DNA of 64,000 bases from Candidatus Homeothermus arabinoxylanisolvens (GTDB lineage Bacteria > Bacteroidota > Bacteroidia > Bacteroidales > Muribaculaceae). Below the pieces are notes generated by a model. The model saw only the letters and a list, made by a program, of their open reading frames with translations, did no database searches and was not told the DNA's origin. The position numbers and the translations under genes were made by a program. Positions 1 to 7,536 of the stretch are shown in pieces. The stretch covers positions 1 through 64,000 of the forward strand of contig LUJO01000013.1 in NCBI GenBank assembly GCA_001689405.1. Reading direction: 5' to 3'. Position 1 is the stretch's first letter; every line of letters begins with the position of its first letter.

Positions 1-1
1 A

Positions 2-763
2 TGGACATTCCTCACAAACAAAGACGGTCGCGGAGGCCGGGGAACGCTGGCAGCCGCCATACCGGGGACGAAAAGCGACGAGATAATATCGATATTGATC
101 GGAGCAATGGGCAAGTCGCTTAGACGCAATGTCAGGGAGATTACCTGCGACCTTTCTCCATCGATGATGCTGATAGCCGGCGAAGTATTCTACAACGCAC
201 ATGTCGTCAATGACCGCTTCCATGTGCAGCAGGTATACAACGAAGCGGTTGACGAGATACGCGTCGACATCCGCCGGCAACTTATCGCCGAAGACAACAT
301 CCGTGACAAATCAGAGCCGCCGGTGACGTATTCCAACGGCGAGACCATGCGCCAGATACTGGCCCGCAGCAAGCACACGCTGATGATGGCTCAGAACAAA
401 TGGACTGATACACAGCGTCATCGCGCCAGCATCCTGTTCAAATACTATCCGATACTCAAATCCGCCTATCAGCTTGCGATGGAGCTGCGCCGCATATTCA
501 ATCTGAAAATCTCCCCGACCAAGGCATTGGGGAAGATGAACGAATGGTATGAGAAGGTAATGGCATTGGGCAACAGCAGCTTCCGCTCTGTCATCAAGAC
601 TTTCAAGAATCACGCCCCTACGATAATCAACTACTTCCGTCGTCGTGCCACCAACGCCTCTGCCGAGGCGTTCAACTCAAAGGTTAAGATCTTCCGCTCG
701 CAGATGCGTGGCGTAAGAGACCGTGACTTCTTCATCTTCAGACTCGTCAAACTATACGCCTAA
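2..763 (+). CDS. ISL3-type transposase, 5' end outside window
   Basis: C-terminal part of a DDE transposase of the ISL3 type, probably the ISAon1-like group common in Bacteroidetes. The frame is open from base 2, so the gene begins before the window; the internal ATG at 95 is not its start. Visible family features are a TDRFHV-like stretch (here NDRFHVQ, about residue 70 of the visible part) and a conserved C-terminal block NASAEAFNSKVK followed by RDRDFFIFRL close to the stop, which is how these transposases end. It catalyses transposition of its insertion sequence. I could not define the terminal inverted repeats because the left end is outside; the right end should lie somewhere between 763 and about 900. 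Family assignment is fairly sure, the exact IS name is not. Confidence 0.8.
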   Translation, partial: WTFLTNKDGRGGRGTLAAAIPGTKSDEIISILIGAMGKSLRRNVREITCDLSPSMMLIAGEVFYNAHVVNDRFHVQQVYNEAVDEIRVDIRRQLIAEDNIRDKSEPPVTYSNGETMRQILARSKHTLMMAQNKWTDTQRHRASILFKYYPILKSAYQLAMELRRIFNLKISPTKALGKMNEWYEKVMALGNSSFRSVIKTFKNHAPTIINYFRRRATNASAEAFNSKVKIFRSQMRGVRDRDFFIFRLVKLYA

Positions 764-1161
764 TCTTTAACATTTAAAATCTTCAATTTTAACAAATGCA
801 CCGTGATTTCGGCTTGAGCCCCTTTAATAAGAAATTGTTATATGGGCCTTCATTTGAACTTGTGCAAAAAATGCATAAGTTCAACCACTAGTTAAGTCCG
901 CTCGTTATTGTATCCTCTGGCTATATTTCTTTGTCTTGTTCTTTTTGCTTTTGTCCTCCGAGCCGACTTTTTGTCCTCCGTTCAGGACACATAAAGGAAT
1001 TGTACACGAGCTCGTGCACAATCTTTGGAGCAGTCGCGGCAATATAACTTTTTAGTTTTCATAGCGGCTGTCTCAGAATAATTTATTAACTATTTGTAAA
1101 TAGTTAACAGCTAAATCTGAGCCCCATTTTGGTTGACATATGGTTGACGAAAAGATAAAAG
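764..1161. other. gene-free stretch with palindromes beside the IS
   Basis: About 400 bases without a credible gene. It holds a hairpin with arms TTGAACTT/AAGTTCAA (about 852-891), a doubled TTTTGTCCTCCG (about 950 and 970), a near-perfect palindrome with arms ATTGTaCACGAG/CTCGTGcACAAT (about 999-1022), and a second palindrome with arms TTAACTATTT/AAATAGTTAA (about 1086-1107). This may contain the right end of the insertion sequence and remnants of other mobile DNA next to the tRNA cluster. None of these has a recognised function here. Confidence 0.5.
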
Positions 1162-1202
1162 AAAAATCCCAAGTAATTGAAATTTAATTACTTGGGATTT
1201 TT
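1162..1202 (-). terminator. terminator of the tRNA-Gly/Gly/Leu operon
   Basis: Inverted repeat with arms AAAAATCCCAAGTAATT and AATTACTTGGGATTTTT, just after the 3' end of tRNA-Leu on the minus strand. The A/T runs on both sides make it a plausible bidirectional rho-independent terminator. Confidence 0.8.
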
Positions 1203-1209
1203 CAAAAGT

Positions 1210-1292
1210 GTCCGAGATGAGATTCGAACTCACACAGCCGAACGGCCACTACCCCCTCAAAGTAGCGTGTCTACCAATTCCACCACCCGGAC
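1210..1292 (-). tRNA. tRNA-Leu (GAG)
   Basis: Class II tRNA of 83 nt on the minus strand. The acceptor arms GTCCGGG and CTCGGAC pair with one G-U. The anticodon stem-loop CTACT-TTGAGGG-GGTAG places GAG at positions 34-36, and a long variable arm (TGGCCGTTCGGCTGT region) is typical of leucine tRNAs. It is the last gene of a three-tRNA operon. The CCA end is not encoded. Confidence 0.95.
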
Positions 1293-1314
1293 AAAATCAA
1301 GCCTATTGCTTTGA

Positions 1315-1386
1315 GCGAAAAACGGGACTCGAACCCGCGACCCCAACCTTGGCAAGGTTGTGCTCTACCAACTGAGCTATTTTCGC
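1315..1386 (-). tRNA. tRNA-Gly (GCC), copy 2 of operon
   Basis: 72-nt tRNA on the minus strand; acceptor arms GCGAAAA/TTTTCGC-type pairing, anticodon loop TTGCCAA gives GCC, T-loop GGTTCGAGTCC. Identical in sequence to the neighbouring copy at 1431, so this is a recent tandem duplication or one kept identical by conversion. Confidence 0.95.
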
Positions 1387-1430
1387 ATTAATTGTAAAGT
1401 CAGCTTGACATGTATTTTTAAGTACTCTGA

Positions 1431-1502
1431 GCGAAAAACGGGACTCGAACCCGCGACCCCAACCTTGGCAAGGTTGTGCTCTACCAACTGAGCTATTTTC
1501 GC
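1431..1502 (-). tRNA. tRNA-Gly (GCC), copy 1 of operon
   Basis: 72-nt tRNA on the minus strand, identical to the copy at 1315-1386, anticodon GCC. It is the first gene of the operon and lies about 25 bases downstream of the expected transcription start from the promoter at 1534-1563. Confidence 0.95.
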
Positions 1503-1533
1503 AGTGGGCAACCTCATTTTTGCGATTGCGATG

Positions 1534-1563
1534 CAAAGGTAGGCATTATTTTTCTAATACCAA
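1534..1563 (-). promoter_or_regulatory. promoter of the tRNA-Gly/Gly/Leu operon
   Basis: On the minus strand a -33 TTG (1561-1563) is followed after 19 bases by TACCTTTG (1534-1541), matching the Bacteroidetes TTG-N19-21-TAnnTTTG consensus. Start expected near 1527. Confidence 0.75.
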
Positions 1564-1610
1564 AATTTTATAGCGGAAAATTTAAATAATTTATTTTTTC
1601 AGTTAAAGCC

Positions 1611-1641
1611 TTGCTTAATTAAAAAATGTTGCTTAACTTTG
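1611..1641 (+). promoter_or_regulatory. promoter of the tRNA-Arg pair
   Basis: TTG at 1611-1613, a 20-base spacer, then TAACTTTG at 1634-1641. This fits the Bacteroidetes housekeeping promoter and puts the start about 14 bases before the first tRNA-Arg. Confidence 0.75.
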
Positions 1642-1661
1642 CAACCGCAAACGAGCAAAAC

Positions 1662-1735
1662 GGCTCCTTAGCTCAACTGAATAGAGCATCTGACTACGGA
1701 TCAGAAGGTTACAGGTTTGAATCCTGTAGGAGTCA
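1662..1735 (+). tRNA. tRNA-Arg (ACG), first copy
   Basis: Acceptor arms GGCTCCT/AGGAGTC, D-arm TAGCTCAACTGAATAGAGCA, anticodon stem TCTGA/TCAGA with loop CTACGGA giving ACG, T-arm around GGTTTGAATCC. ACG normally reads CGN arginine codons after deamination to ICG. A second identical gene follows 24 bases later. Confidence 0.95.
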
Positions 1736-1758
1736 CAATGAAATAGAGAGTTTTTAAC

Positions 1759-1832
1759 GGCTCCTTAGCTCAACTGAATAGAGCATCTGACTACGGATCA
1801 GAAGGTTACAGGTTTGAATCCTGTAGGAGTCA
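1759..1832 (+). tRNA. tRNA-Arg (ACG), second copy
   Basis: Identical in all 74 bases to the copy at 1662-1735. The two genes appear to form one transcript that ends at the hairpin starting at 1834. Confidence 0.95.
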
Positions 1833-1833
1833 C

Positions 1834-1862
1834 AAACGGTCAGCTACAGCTGACCGTTTTTA
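1834..1862 (+). terminator. terminator after the tRNA-Arg pair
   Basis: Hairpin with arms AACGGTCAGCT and AGCTGACCGTT followed by a T-rich run, directly after the second tRNA-Arg. The following 240 bases up to the LuxR-type gene contain only a weak hairpin with arms GCCTCTA/TAGAGGC and no gene. Confidence 0.85.
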
Positions 1863-2104
1863 TTTTGCCCCAACTATGGACACTCCGGACTCTGTGGAAA
1901 AGGGGACTAATATATAATCTTATTAGTACCATTCAGTTAAGCCTCTACGGCTATTTGTTATTAATAAACCGTCTATTTGTTAATAGAGGCCTGCCTTCAC
2001 GAAAACAATGGGTCAAAAACTATTGCTAAAGTGCGATTATTCCGGTCTGGCCGATATAATGGTTGCTTGACTGACGACTGAGGCGATGACGCATGTCGGT
2101 GCTG

Positions 2105-2869
2105 TCAATGTATAAGGTGCATTCTGAAGCCGATTTCGACAGCTGCGGCAGTGTTAGTGACGCGAAGTCGCGAAAGGATGTCTTGACGATGGCGACTTAC
2201 TGTATGCACCGATATATTAAGCTTGTCGGCAATCAGCTTGCTTCCGATACCTTTGGCCAACATTGATAGTATCTCAATCTGGCGCTTGCTTAGAAGCAGA
2301 TTGTCGCATTTGAGGTATTGCTCCGAATCCACAGCCCTGCCTGTACGTGTATTGGTCATACATCCCTCGACCGCCCCGTGAGCCAGCGGAAATGGTATGT
2401 AAGTGCACAATCCGAGCCAAAGGCTGCCGTTGGTATTGCACATAATATATCGTATAGTATGTAGTACCGATAAAGTTGTACCGTCAGGCTGACGAAGGTG
2501 TATCAGGCAGAATGCATTGTAATCGGACCTCTCATCAGAAGGAATGGTCTGAAGGAAATGATAGAATCTTAGCTCAAGGATATGACGTTCGAGTAGCTCC
2601 TCGGCCGGAATCGTGTTGAAAATTTCGCTCTCAAAGGCCGAACTGCTATTCTCGGTATATTCCGGGAGTCCCAGTACATGGCCGAATTTACCCGAGTATA
2701 TATAACATACATCTTGTTGCAAATCAGATATGACCGCGATGCCATTGGTCGCCTGTGAATAGGCATAGGCATATTCTTTTGCATTTTTCAGCAATTTATC
2801 TTGTTGGACATCATCGACAAATGTTTGTCCGGTCAATAATTTTTTCAATCTTATTTCGTGTTCCTTCAT
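2105..2869 (-). CDS. LuxR-type (GerE HTH) transcription regulator
   Basis: 254-residue cytoplasmic DNA-binding protein. The last ~60 residues form a GerE-type helix-turn-helix: SKRQIEILSMLAKG (scaffold helix), SKLIADKLNISVHTVSRH (HTH), then RLRVTNTAAAVEIG. The first ~180 residues look like a PAS-type sensor (IAVISDLQQDVCYIYSGKFG near residue 45), so a small-molecule or redox signal is likely, though the ligand is unknown. There is no receiver Asp motif, so it is not a classical response regulator. It is divergent from the DUF1349 lipoprotein pair at 2972, with a 102-base intergenic region that holds a promoter for the pair; control of these genes is the obvious but unproven guess. It converges with the tRNA-Arg pair. 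Confidence 0.8.
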   Translation of the reverse strand: MKEHEIRLKKLLTGQTFVDDVQQDKLLKNAKEYAYAYSQATNGIAVISDLQQDVCYIYSGKFGHVLGLPEYTENSSSAFESEIFNTIPAEELLERHILELRFYHFLQTIPSDERSDYNAFCLIHLRQPDGTTLSVLHTIRYIMCNTNGSLWLGLCTYIPFPLAHGAVEGCMTNTRTGRAVDSEQYLKCDNLLLSKRQIEILSMLAKGIGSKLIADKLNISVHTVSRHRQDILSRLRVTNTAAAVEIGFRMHLIH

Positions 2870-2894
2870 TCTAAATTTTGGTTATTATTCACCA

Positions 2895-2925
2895 TTGCAG
2901 CACCCGGTATCGCATATTAATTTTG
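2895..2925 (+). promoter_or_regulatory. promoter for the DUF1349 lipoprotein pair
   Basis: TTG (2895-2897), 20 bases, TAATTTTG (2918-2925). Expected start near 2932, giving a 40-base leader before the ATG at 2972. It lies in the divergent region with the LuxR-type gene. Confidence 0.7.
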
Positions 2926-2971
2926 CAACAAAAATACAAATAACTACTAACTTATACAAAATCAAAAATAT

Positions 2972-3727
2972 ATGGATACAAAAAACATCATTATCACATT
3001 GGCAATGCTTGCTGCAACAATGACATCATGTGGTCAAAAACAGCAAGAAGAAACGGCCGAAACGACAATTATTGCAACAACCGAAGAAAACGACACTGTC
3101 ATGAAAGAATTTGTAAAAGAAAATTTGTACTGGACCCGCGAGCCCAAGAAGTATACCATTACTGATTCGCTGATAACCATAGAAACAGAGCCAAACACCG
3201 ATCTTTGGCAAAGGACCTATTATGGTTTCAGCAATGATAATGCTCCGGTGCTTCAGATGAAGACTTCGTGTCAATACTTCTCATTCACGGTAAAGACCGA
3301 ATTTAACAGTTCGGCTCTGTTCGACCAATGCGGAATCGCCATTTACCTTGACAGTGATAACTGGATGAAAGCCTCTATTGAATATGAGAACGAGGACTAT
3401 CAGCGATTGGGCAGCGTCGTCACCAATAACGGATACTCCGACTGGGCAACCCACGACATCCCGTCTTCAATACGTGAGATGTGGTATAGACTGAGCCGTC
3501 GTGGAAGCGATTATTATATCGAGACGAGCCTTGATGGTATCACATTTAATCAGATGCGTGCTTTTCATTTGTTTAAAGGTGACGGCGAAATATCATTCGG
3601 CATATATGCAGCGAGTCCTGTCGACCATTCATTTACCGCTCGTTTTTCTAATATGGAGGTAGGAGAATGTAAATGGGAGACATGGTCGGCTGAAGATACC
3701 GGCTTTAACCAGACGAAGTCCAAGTGA
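2972..3727 (+). CDS. DUF1349-domain lipoprotein 1
   Basis: 251 residues. The N-terminus MDTKNIIITLAMLAATMTSC is a lipoprotein signal with the lipobox ending at Cys20, so the protein should be lipid-anchored in the envelope. After a ~25-residue acidic linker comes a DUF1349-type concanavalin-like beta-sandwich: FYGFSNDNAP-like start, DQCGIAIYLDSDNWMKASIEY, MWYRLSRRGSDYYIETSLDG and EISFGIYAAS. In other proteins this fold is attached to glycosidases; alone it may bind glycans, but no catalytic residues can be named. It is the first gene of a pair, and its stop overlaps the long reading frame of the next gene. Function unknown. Confidence 0.75.
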   Translation: MDTKNIIITLAMLAATMTSCGQKQQEETAETTIIATTEENDTVMKEFVKENLYWTREPKKYTITDSLITIETEPNTDLWQRTYYGFSNDNAPVLQMKTSCQYFSFTVKTEFNSSALFDQCGIAIYLDSDNWMKASIEYENEDYQRLGSVVTNNGYSDWATHDIPSSIREMWYRLSRRGSDYYIETSLDGITFNQMRAFHLFKGDGEISFGIYAASPVDHSFTARFSNMEVGECKWETWSAEDTGFNQTKSK

Positions 3728-3777
3728 CAGACATGCAATACTTTAATTTAATAACAATAATGCAGTTTAATAACATC

Positions 3778-4518
3778 ATGAACAAAAGTATAATCTACAA
3801 TGTGGTTGTAGGCATGAGCATTGCGCTGATTGCCTGCAATCCGCAAAAACACGAAAGCCGGTCGGCATCAGAAAGTGTAAATATACAAGATAATATTACC
3901 GATTGCAAGGTGGCGACAAATACTGTCACATTCACCAATGCTTTGAACGGCGCCGATAAATACGTTAACGTACTTGACAACGGGGCTTTGGAATTCAAAT
4001 GTCCTGAGGGGCTCGATTTTTTCATAGACCCCAATGAAGGAAAGCTTACCAACATCACGTTGCCGGCCCTGCTGACGAAGGTCGATAATACGAAGCCTTT
4101 TACCTTTACGGCAAAAGTTACTCCCGAATTTACTCCGGATGGGTTGTATAACGCCGCCGATCTGTTGGTATATGCCAACGATTCATTGTGGCAGAAACTT
4201 TGCTTTGAACAAGATGAATATGGAAGCCATCGTATTGTATCAGTCAGAACCGATGGAACATCCGATGACAACAACCATGATAAATTGGATGTCAAGTCTG
4301 TTTTTCTTAAGATTTCGTCTGACACCCGCACGATTGCAAGCTACTATTCTATCGATAATAACGAGTGGCATATGGTACGCCTCTATAAAAACTATTATCC
4401 CGACAGCCTGTATGTCGGTGTCAGCAGCCAATGCCCCAAACACGGCTCATGTACGAGCCTGATAGAGGATGTAACATTAAACGTCGATAACGTCAAGGAC
4501 TTCCGGATGGGTAAATAG
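3778..4518 (+). CDS. DUF1349-domain lipoprotein 2
   Basis: About 246 residues when started at the ATG at 3778. The frame is open from 3724, but only MNKSIIYNVVVGMSIALIAC gives a clean lipoprotein signal with lipobox Cys20, so I prefer that start. The body repeats the pattern of its upstream neighbour: FTFTAKVTPEF, YNAADLLVYANDSLWQKLCFE, SVFLKISSDTRTIASYYS and SLYVGVSSQ, again DUF1349-like. The two proteins are diverged paralogues in one operon. The gene ends before the strong terminator at 4565. A glycan-binding role is inference only. Confidence 0.7.
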   Translation: MNKSIIYNVVVGMSIALIACNPQKHESRSASESVNIQDNITDCKVATNTVTFTNALNGADKYVNVLDNGALEFKCPEGLDFFIDPNEGKLTNITLPALLTKVDNTKPFTFTAKVTPEFTPDGLYNAADLLVYANDSLWQKLCFEQDEYGSHRIVSVRTDGTSDDNNHDKLDVKSVFLKISSDTRTIASYYSIDNNEWHMVRLYKNYYPDSLYVGVSSQCPKHGSCTSLIEDVTLNVDNVKDFRMGK

Positions 4519-4564
4519 ACAATAATAAATTGCTTCAAAACAGAAAGAGGACACCGTAATTTTG

Positions 4565-4610
4565 AAAGTGCACCCCAAAAGCCGATATATCGGTTTTTGG
4601 GGTGCACTTT
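4565..4610. terminator. strong bidirectional terminator
   Basis: Perfect 16-bp arms (AAAGTGCACCCCAAAA / TTTTGGGGTGCACTTT) around an inner CCGATATATCGG palindrome, placed between the convergent lipoprotein operon (+) and the GIN-domain gene (-). It can serve both strands. Confidence 0.9.
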
Positions 4611-4646
4611 ATTTTCATGCGGCCGCACATCTATAATAATTGTACG

Positions 4647-5381
4647 CTATTGTTCGCCTGCCGTAGATGTATTGGCGTCCATAGAGATTACTTTTACGCC
4701 GAGTGAGCGGGTTTTTATCTGAGGATGGCCTTTGTAGTAGACTTTACCCGAGCTGGCACCCACGATGTTAAGCATATTTACCGGTGCGCACTCTATGAAG
4801 CCGGTGCCGAGCAGAGAGCATTTGATTTCGTCGGAAACAAGTTCGTCGGCCTGAATCGAGCCGGTACCTACAAGGTTGTATTTCGTTTTGACCGCTTTGC
4901 CGTAAAGAGTGATTGTGCCGTTGCCGGTGTCAAGCGATGCATCGAGGTTATTGGTGTCGATGCCATAAACCGACAGGCGTCCGTTGCCGATGACACGTGC
5001 TTTAAAGGCCGGTACCGGTTGAAGCGACTGTACTCTTACAAGCGAGTCGCCGCTATTCTCTACCATGCTCAGAAAGCGCGAGTATACGGTTATGCGCGGC
5101 AGGTTCTGATAGTCTATTCCGTCGGTCGATATCTGTATGTCGAGACGGTTTTTGTTGTTTGTGAACATAAGTACCGAAGCAAGGTCGGGTGTGGAGGTAA
5201 ATGTCACGTAACCCGCCGAGTCGGCGCTGCATTTATAATCTACGGAAAGGCCCTCTATGACTCTAAGTTCGCTGAAGTCTTTTACATCGAGTTCATAGCG
5301 GCGTTCGTCGTCGGCAGCTTTAGTCGCGATTGTGCCGCAAAGAAGTGCGACGCCGAAAAGAAATAACTTGTGCATTGACAT
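4647..5381 (-). CDS. GIN-domain (DUF2807) secreted protein, 244 aa
   Basis: N-terminus MSMHKLFLFGVALLCGTIA is a Sec signal (the start could equally be the Met at residue 3). The rest is a head-GIN/DUF2807 domain, a right-handed beta-helix-like adhesin fold found in Bacteroidetes: a strand-rich first half (RLDIQISTDGIDYQNLPRI), then short repeated turns, here GNGRLSVYG, GNGTITLYG, GTGSIQADE and GTGFIECAP. Cell-envelope or surface location is likely; the partner is unknown. It follows another GIN gene by 29 bases and is the last gene of the dusB run, ending at the terminator at 4565. The GSG motif of its neighbour is degenerate here. Confidence 0.75.
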   Translation of the reverse strand: MSMHKLFLFGVALLCGTIATKAADDERRYELDVKDFSELRVIEGLSVDYKCSADSAGYVTFTSTPDLASVLMFTNNKNRLDIQISTDGIDYQNLPRITVYSRFLSMVENSGDSLVRVQSLQPVPAFKARVIGNGRLSVYGIDTNNLDASLDTGNGTITLYGKAVKTKYNLVGTGSIQADELVSDEIKCSLLGTGFIECAPVNMLNIVGASSGKVYYKGHPQIKTRSLGVKVISMDANTSTAGEQ

Positions 5382-5410
5382 AATTGCGATATTTATTTGA
5401 TGGTTTGTAA

Positions 5411-6400
5411 TTAACGTACTGATATGTGGCGTTTATTGCCTGACAGGTTTATATTGGCGGGAGAACCGAGGCATTTGATGTTGCCGGCGCGGGTCACACT
5501 GCCGGTGAAGTCGCGTGATGCGTAGCAGTCGATGCTCCCGCTCCCTGTTACGGTTGCCGTAACGCTGTTGACTTTGACTTTATCACAGTCAACGTCACCG
5601 CTTCCGGTTACAGTATAGGTGGCGCTTATGGCTTTTCCCGCTATCTCTATATCTCCCGAGCCATATACTCCGGCCGATAGCTTGTCGGCATTTAAAGCTT
5701 TTATATCAATATCTCCCGAACCGCTTACAGCACAATCAAGTACTGTGGCCGTAGTATTGCCTGTAAGGTCTACGTCGCCCGATCCGTTGACTGATACTGA
5801 CAGATTGCTTGCGCTTGTATCTTTAAGTTTTATGTCACCCGATCCGTTGACAATGGCCGTAAGCGATGTCGTGACAGCCGAGCGTAATTTTATGTCACCC
5901 GAGCCGTTGACGCATAAGTTGATTTTGTCACCAAGCCTTATCTGCGAATCGGATTTTATTGTGCCTGAACCGTTGATTGTGACTCCGTCCAGTTTTCGAG
6001 GCACGTATATCGTTATATCGGATATGTATATGATATCCTTTGCTTTTTTGTTTCCGGCACCTCTGTACATGCTGTTGCCTGATTTGCTTTTATGAAGCGT
6101 GTAAGTCGACATCCCCTGTTTAATAGTGAACGAGCCCGCTTTTTTAACAGAGCACTTTAATGTGCCTTTGTTTACCGAAAACGAGAACAGGTCTTTGTAT
6201 AGTGGCGATATGCAGAATGTTATCATTCCGGCAGAATCCGGATTATTCGCAAGTATCACTTTGCCGGGTATGTCTGATTCTATATATGAAAAGTTGCCTG
6301 CTTTAAGAGCTACAGGCTGCATGTCGGCGACCGGTTTTGCTGCAAATATGCTTACGGCCGTTATGGTTTGTAAAATGACAGAAAAGATAAGACGTTTCAT
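5411..6400 (-). CDS. GIN-domain (DUF2807) protein with GSGDI repeats
   Basis: 329 residues. Signal sequence MKRLIFSVILQTITAVSIFA, then a DUF2807 domain whose second half is a run of about eight rungs, most carrying GSGDI or GSGDV (GSGDIKL, GSGDVDL, GSGDIDI, GSGDIEI, GSGDVDC, GSGSIDC). This spacing of about 20-22 residues is what a beta-helix rung needs. The stop of dusB and the start of this gene overlap as ATGA, so the two are translationally coupled, an odd pairing of a tRNA enzyme and a secreted protein. A role in surface adhesion is family lore rather than evidence from this sequence. Confidence 0.78.
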   Translation of the reverse strand: MKRLIFSVILQTITAVSIFAAKPVADMQPVALKAGNFSYIESDIPGKVILANNPDSAGMITFCISPLYKDLFSFSVNKGTLKCSVKKAGSFTIKQGMSTYTLHKSKSGNSMYRGAGNKKAKDIIYISDITIYVPRKLDGVTINGSGTIKSDSQIRLGDKINLCVNGSGDIKLRSAVTTSLTAIVNGSGDIKLKDTSASNLSVSVNGSGDVDLTGNTTATVLDCAVSGSGDIDIKALNADKLSAGVYGSGDIEIAGKAISATYTVTGSGDVDCDKVKVNSVTATVTGSGSIDCYASRDFTGSVTRAGNIKCLGSPANINLSGNKRHISVR

Positions 6401-7422
6401 TGTGATTGTTGATTATGTGTTGGTATGTTGTATTGTATAGCAGGAATTATATCGTGCTGTATGCGGTTGAGTATCGAGTCGAGCGACTCCCAAGTATCTG
6501 CACGCAGCATTTCGATACGCGTGTCGCGGAAGTGGGGTATGCCTTTGAATAGGGGCGATGCGGCAAGATGCCGGCGTATGTGCAGTATGCCTCGGTGCTC
6601 GTCGATATTGGCAATGCTTTCTGTAATCTGACGACGAAGAAGCGCGAACTTCTCACTTAAAGGCAGCTGTACGGGCCTGTCCATGTCGTGCATGTAGCTC
6701 TTGATGTCATGGAATATCCATGGCGCGCCTATGGAGGCACGTCCTACCATAACTCCGTCTACTCCGTAGCGGTCAAATGCTTCGGCCGCTTTCTGCGGTG
6801 AGGTGATGTCGCCGTTGCCTATGACCGGTATCGTGAGATGTGGATTTTCTTTCACACGTGCTATCATGGCCCAGTCGGCTTCTCCGTTGTACATCTGTGA
6901 GCGTGTACGACCGTGTACGGTTATAGCCTTTATGCCGCAGTCCTGAAGCTGTTCGGCCAGCTCTACGATGATTTTGGATTCATGATCCCATCCAAGACGG
7001 GTTTTTACCGTGACCGGTATGTTGACGGCGTCGACTACTGCACGGGTTATGGCAAGCATTTTGGGTATGTCGCGTAACATTCCGGCTCCGGCTCCTTTGC
7101 CGGCAACTTTTTTTACAGGGCAGCCGAAATTTATGTCAAGAATGTCAGGCTGCGCGGCCTCGACTATTCGCGCGGCCTCGACCATAGGCTCTATCTCCCT
7201 CCCGTATATCTGTATGGCGGTAGGGCGCTCTGCCGGGTTTATATGTAACTTGCGTGTTGTGGCGCTTATATTTCTTATCAGAGCATCGGCCGAGACAAAT
7301 TCGGTATACACCATATCGGCCCCCTGTTCTTTGCAGATCAGACGGAAAGAGTGGTCGGTGACGTCCTCCATAGGAGCAAGCATCACCGGACGTTCACCTA
7401 AATCGATATTTCCTATTTTCAT
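6397..7422 (-). CDS. dusB: tRNA-dihydrouridine synthase DusB
   Basis: 341 residues, a full-length Dus family flavoprotein that reduces specific uridines in the tRNA D-loop using NADPH and FMN. Seen in the sequence: MLAPMEDVTDHSFR (FMN-binding start of the TIM barrel), the catalytic cysteine in INFGCPVKKV, KTRLGW, the HGRTRSQMYNG motif and GNGDITSPQ with DGVMVGRASIGAPWIF closing the phosphate site. The C-terminal helical tRNA-binding domain runs from about residue 240. It starts a minus-strand run with two GIN-domain genes and overlaps the first by four bases. A 114-base gap separates it from the M16 peptidase gene upstream. Confidence 0.95.
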   Translation of the reverse strand: MKIGNIDLGERPVMLAPMEDVTDHSFRLICKEQGADMVYTEFVSADALIRNISATTRKLHINPAERPTAIQIYGREIEPMVEAARIVEAAQPDILDINFGCPVKKVAGKGAGAGMLRDIPKMLAITRAVVDAVNIPVTVKTRLGWDHESKIIVELAEQLQDCGIKAITVHGRTRSQMYNGEADWAMIARVKENPHLTIPVIGNGDITSPQKAAEAFDRYGVDGVMVGRASIGAPWIFHDIKSYMHDMDRPVQLPLSEKFALLRRQITESIANIDEHRGILHIRRHLAASPLFKGIPHFRDTRIEMLRADTWESLDSILNRIQHDIIPAIQYNIPTHNQQSQ

Positions 7423-7536
7423 GCTGAAACAGGTGAATTTTACAGGTTTTCATGAAACGGGCGCACCGTCTCTTATGCGAAGTTAGTCAAAATAAATCAC
7501 AAATGAAATTTCCGTGGCAATTTATGCCAACAACCG

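Noticed and set aside
1..900. Complete insertion sequence with defined ends
   Set aside because: The left end is outside the window and no inverted repeat can be matched, so the boundaries are not claimed.
1303..1536. Open frame across the tRNA-Gly pair
   Set aside because: Arises from the duplicated tRNA sequence; no protein.
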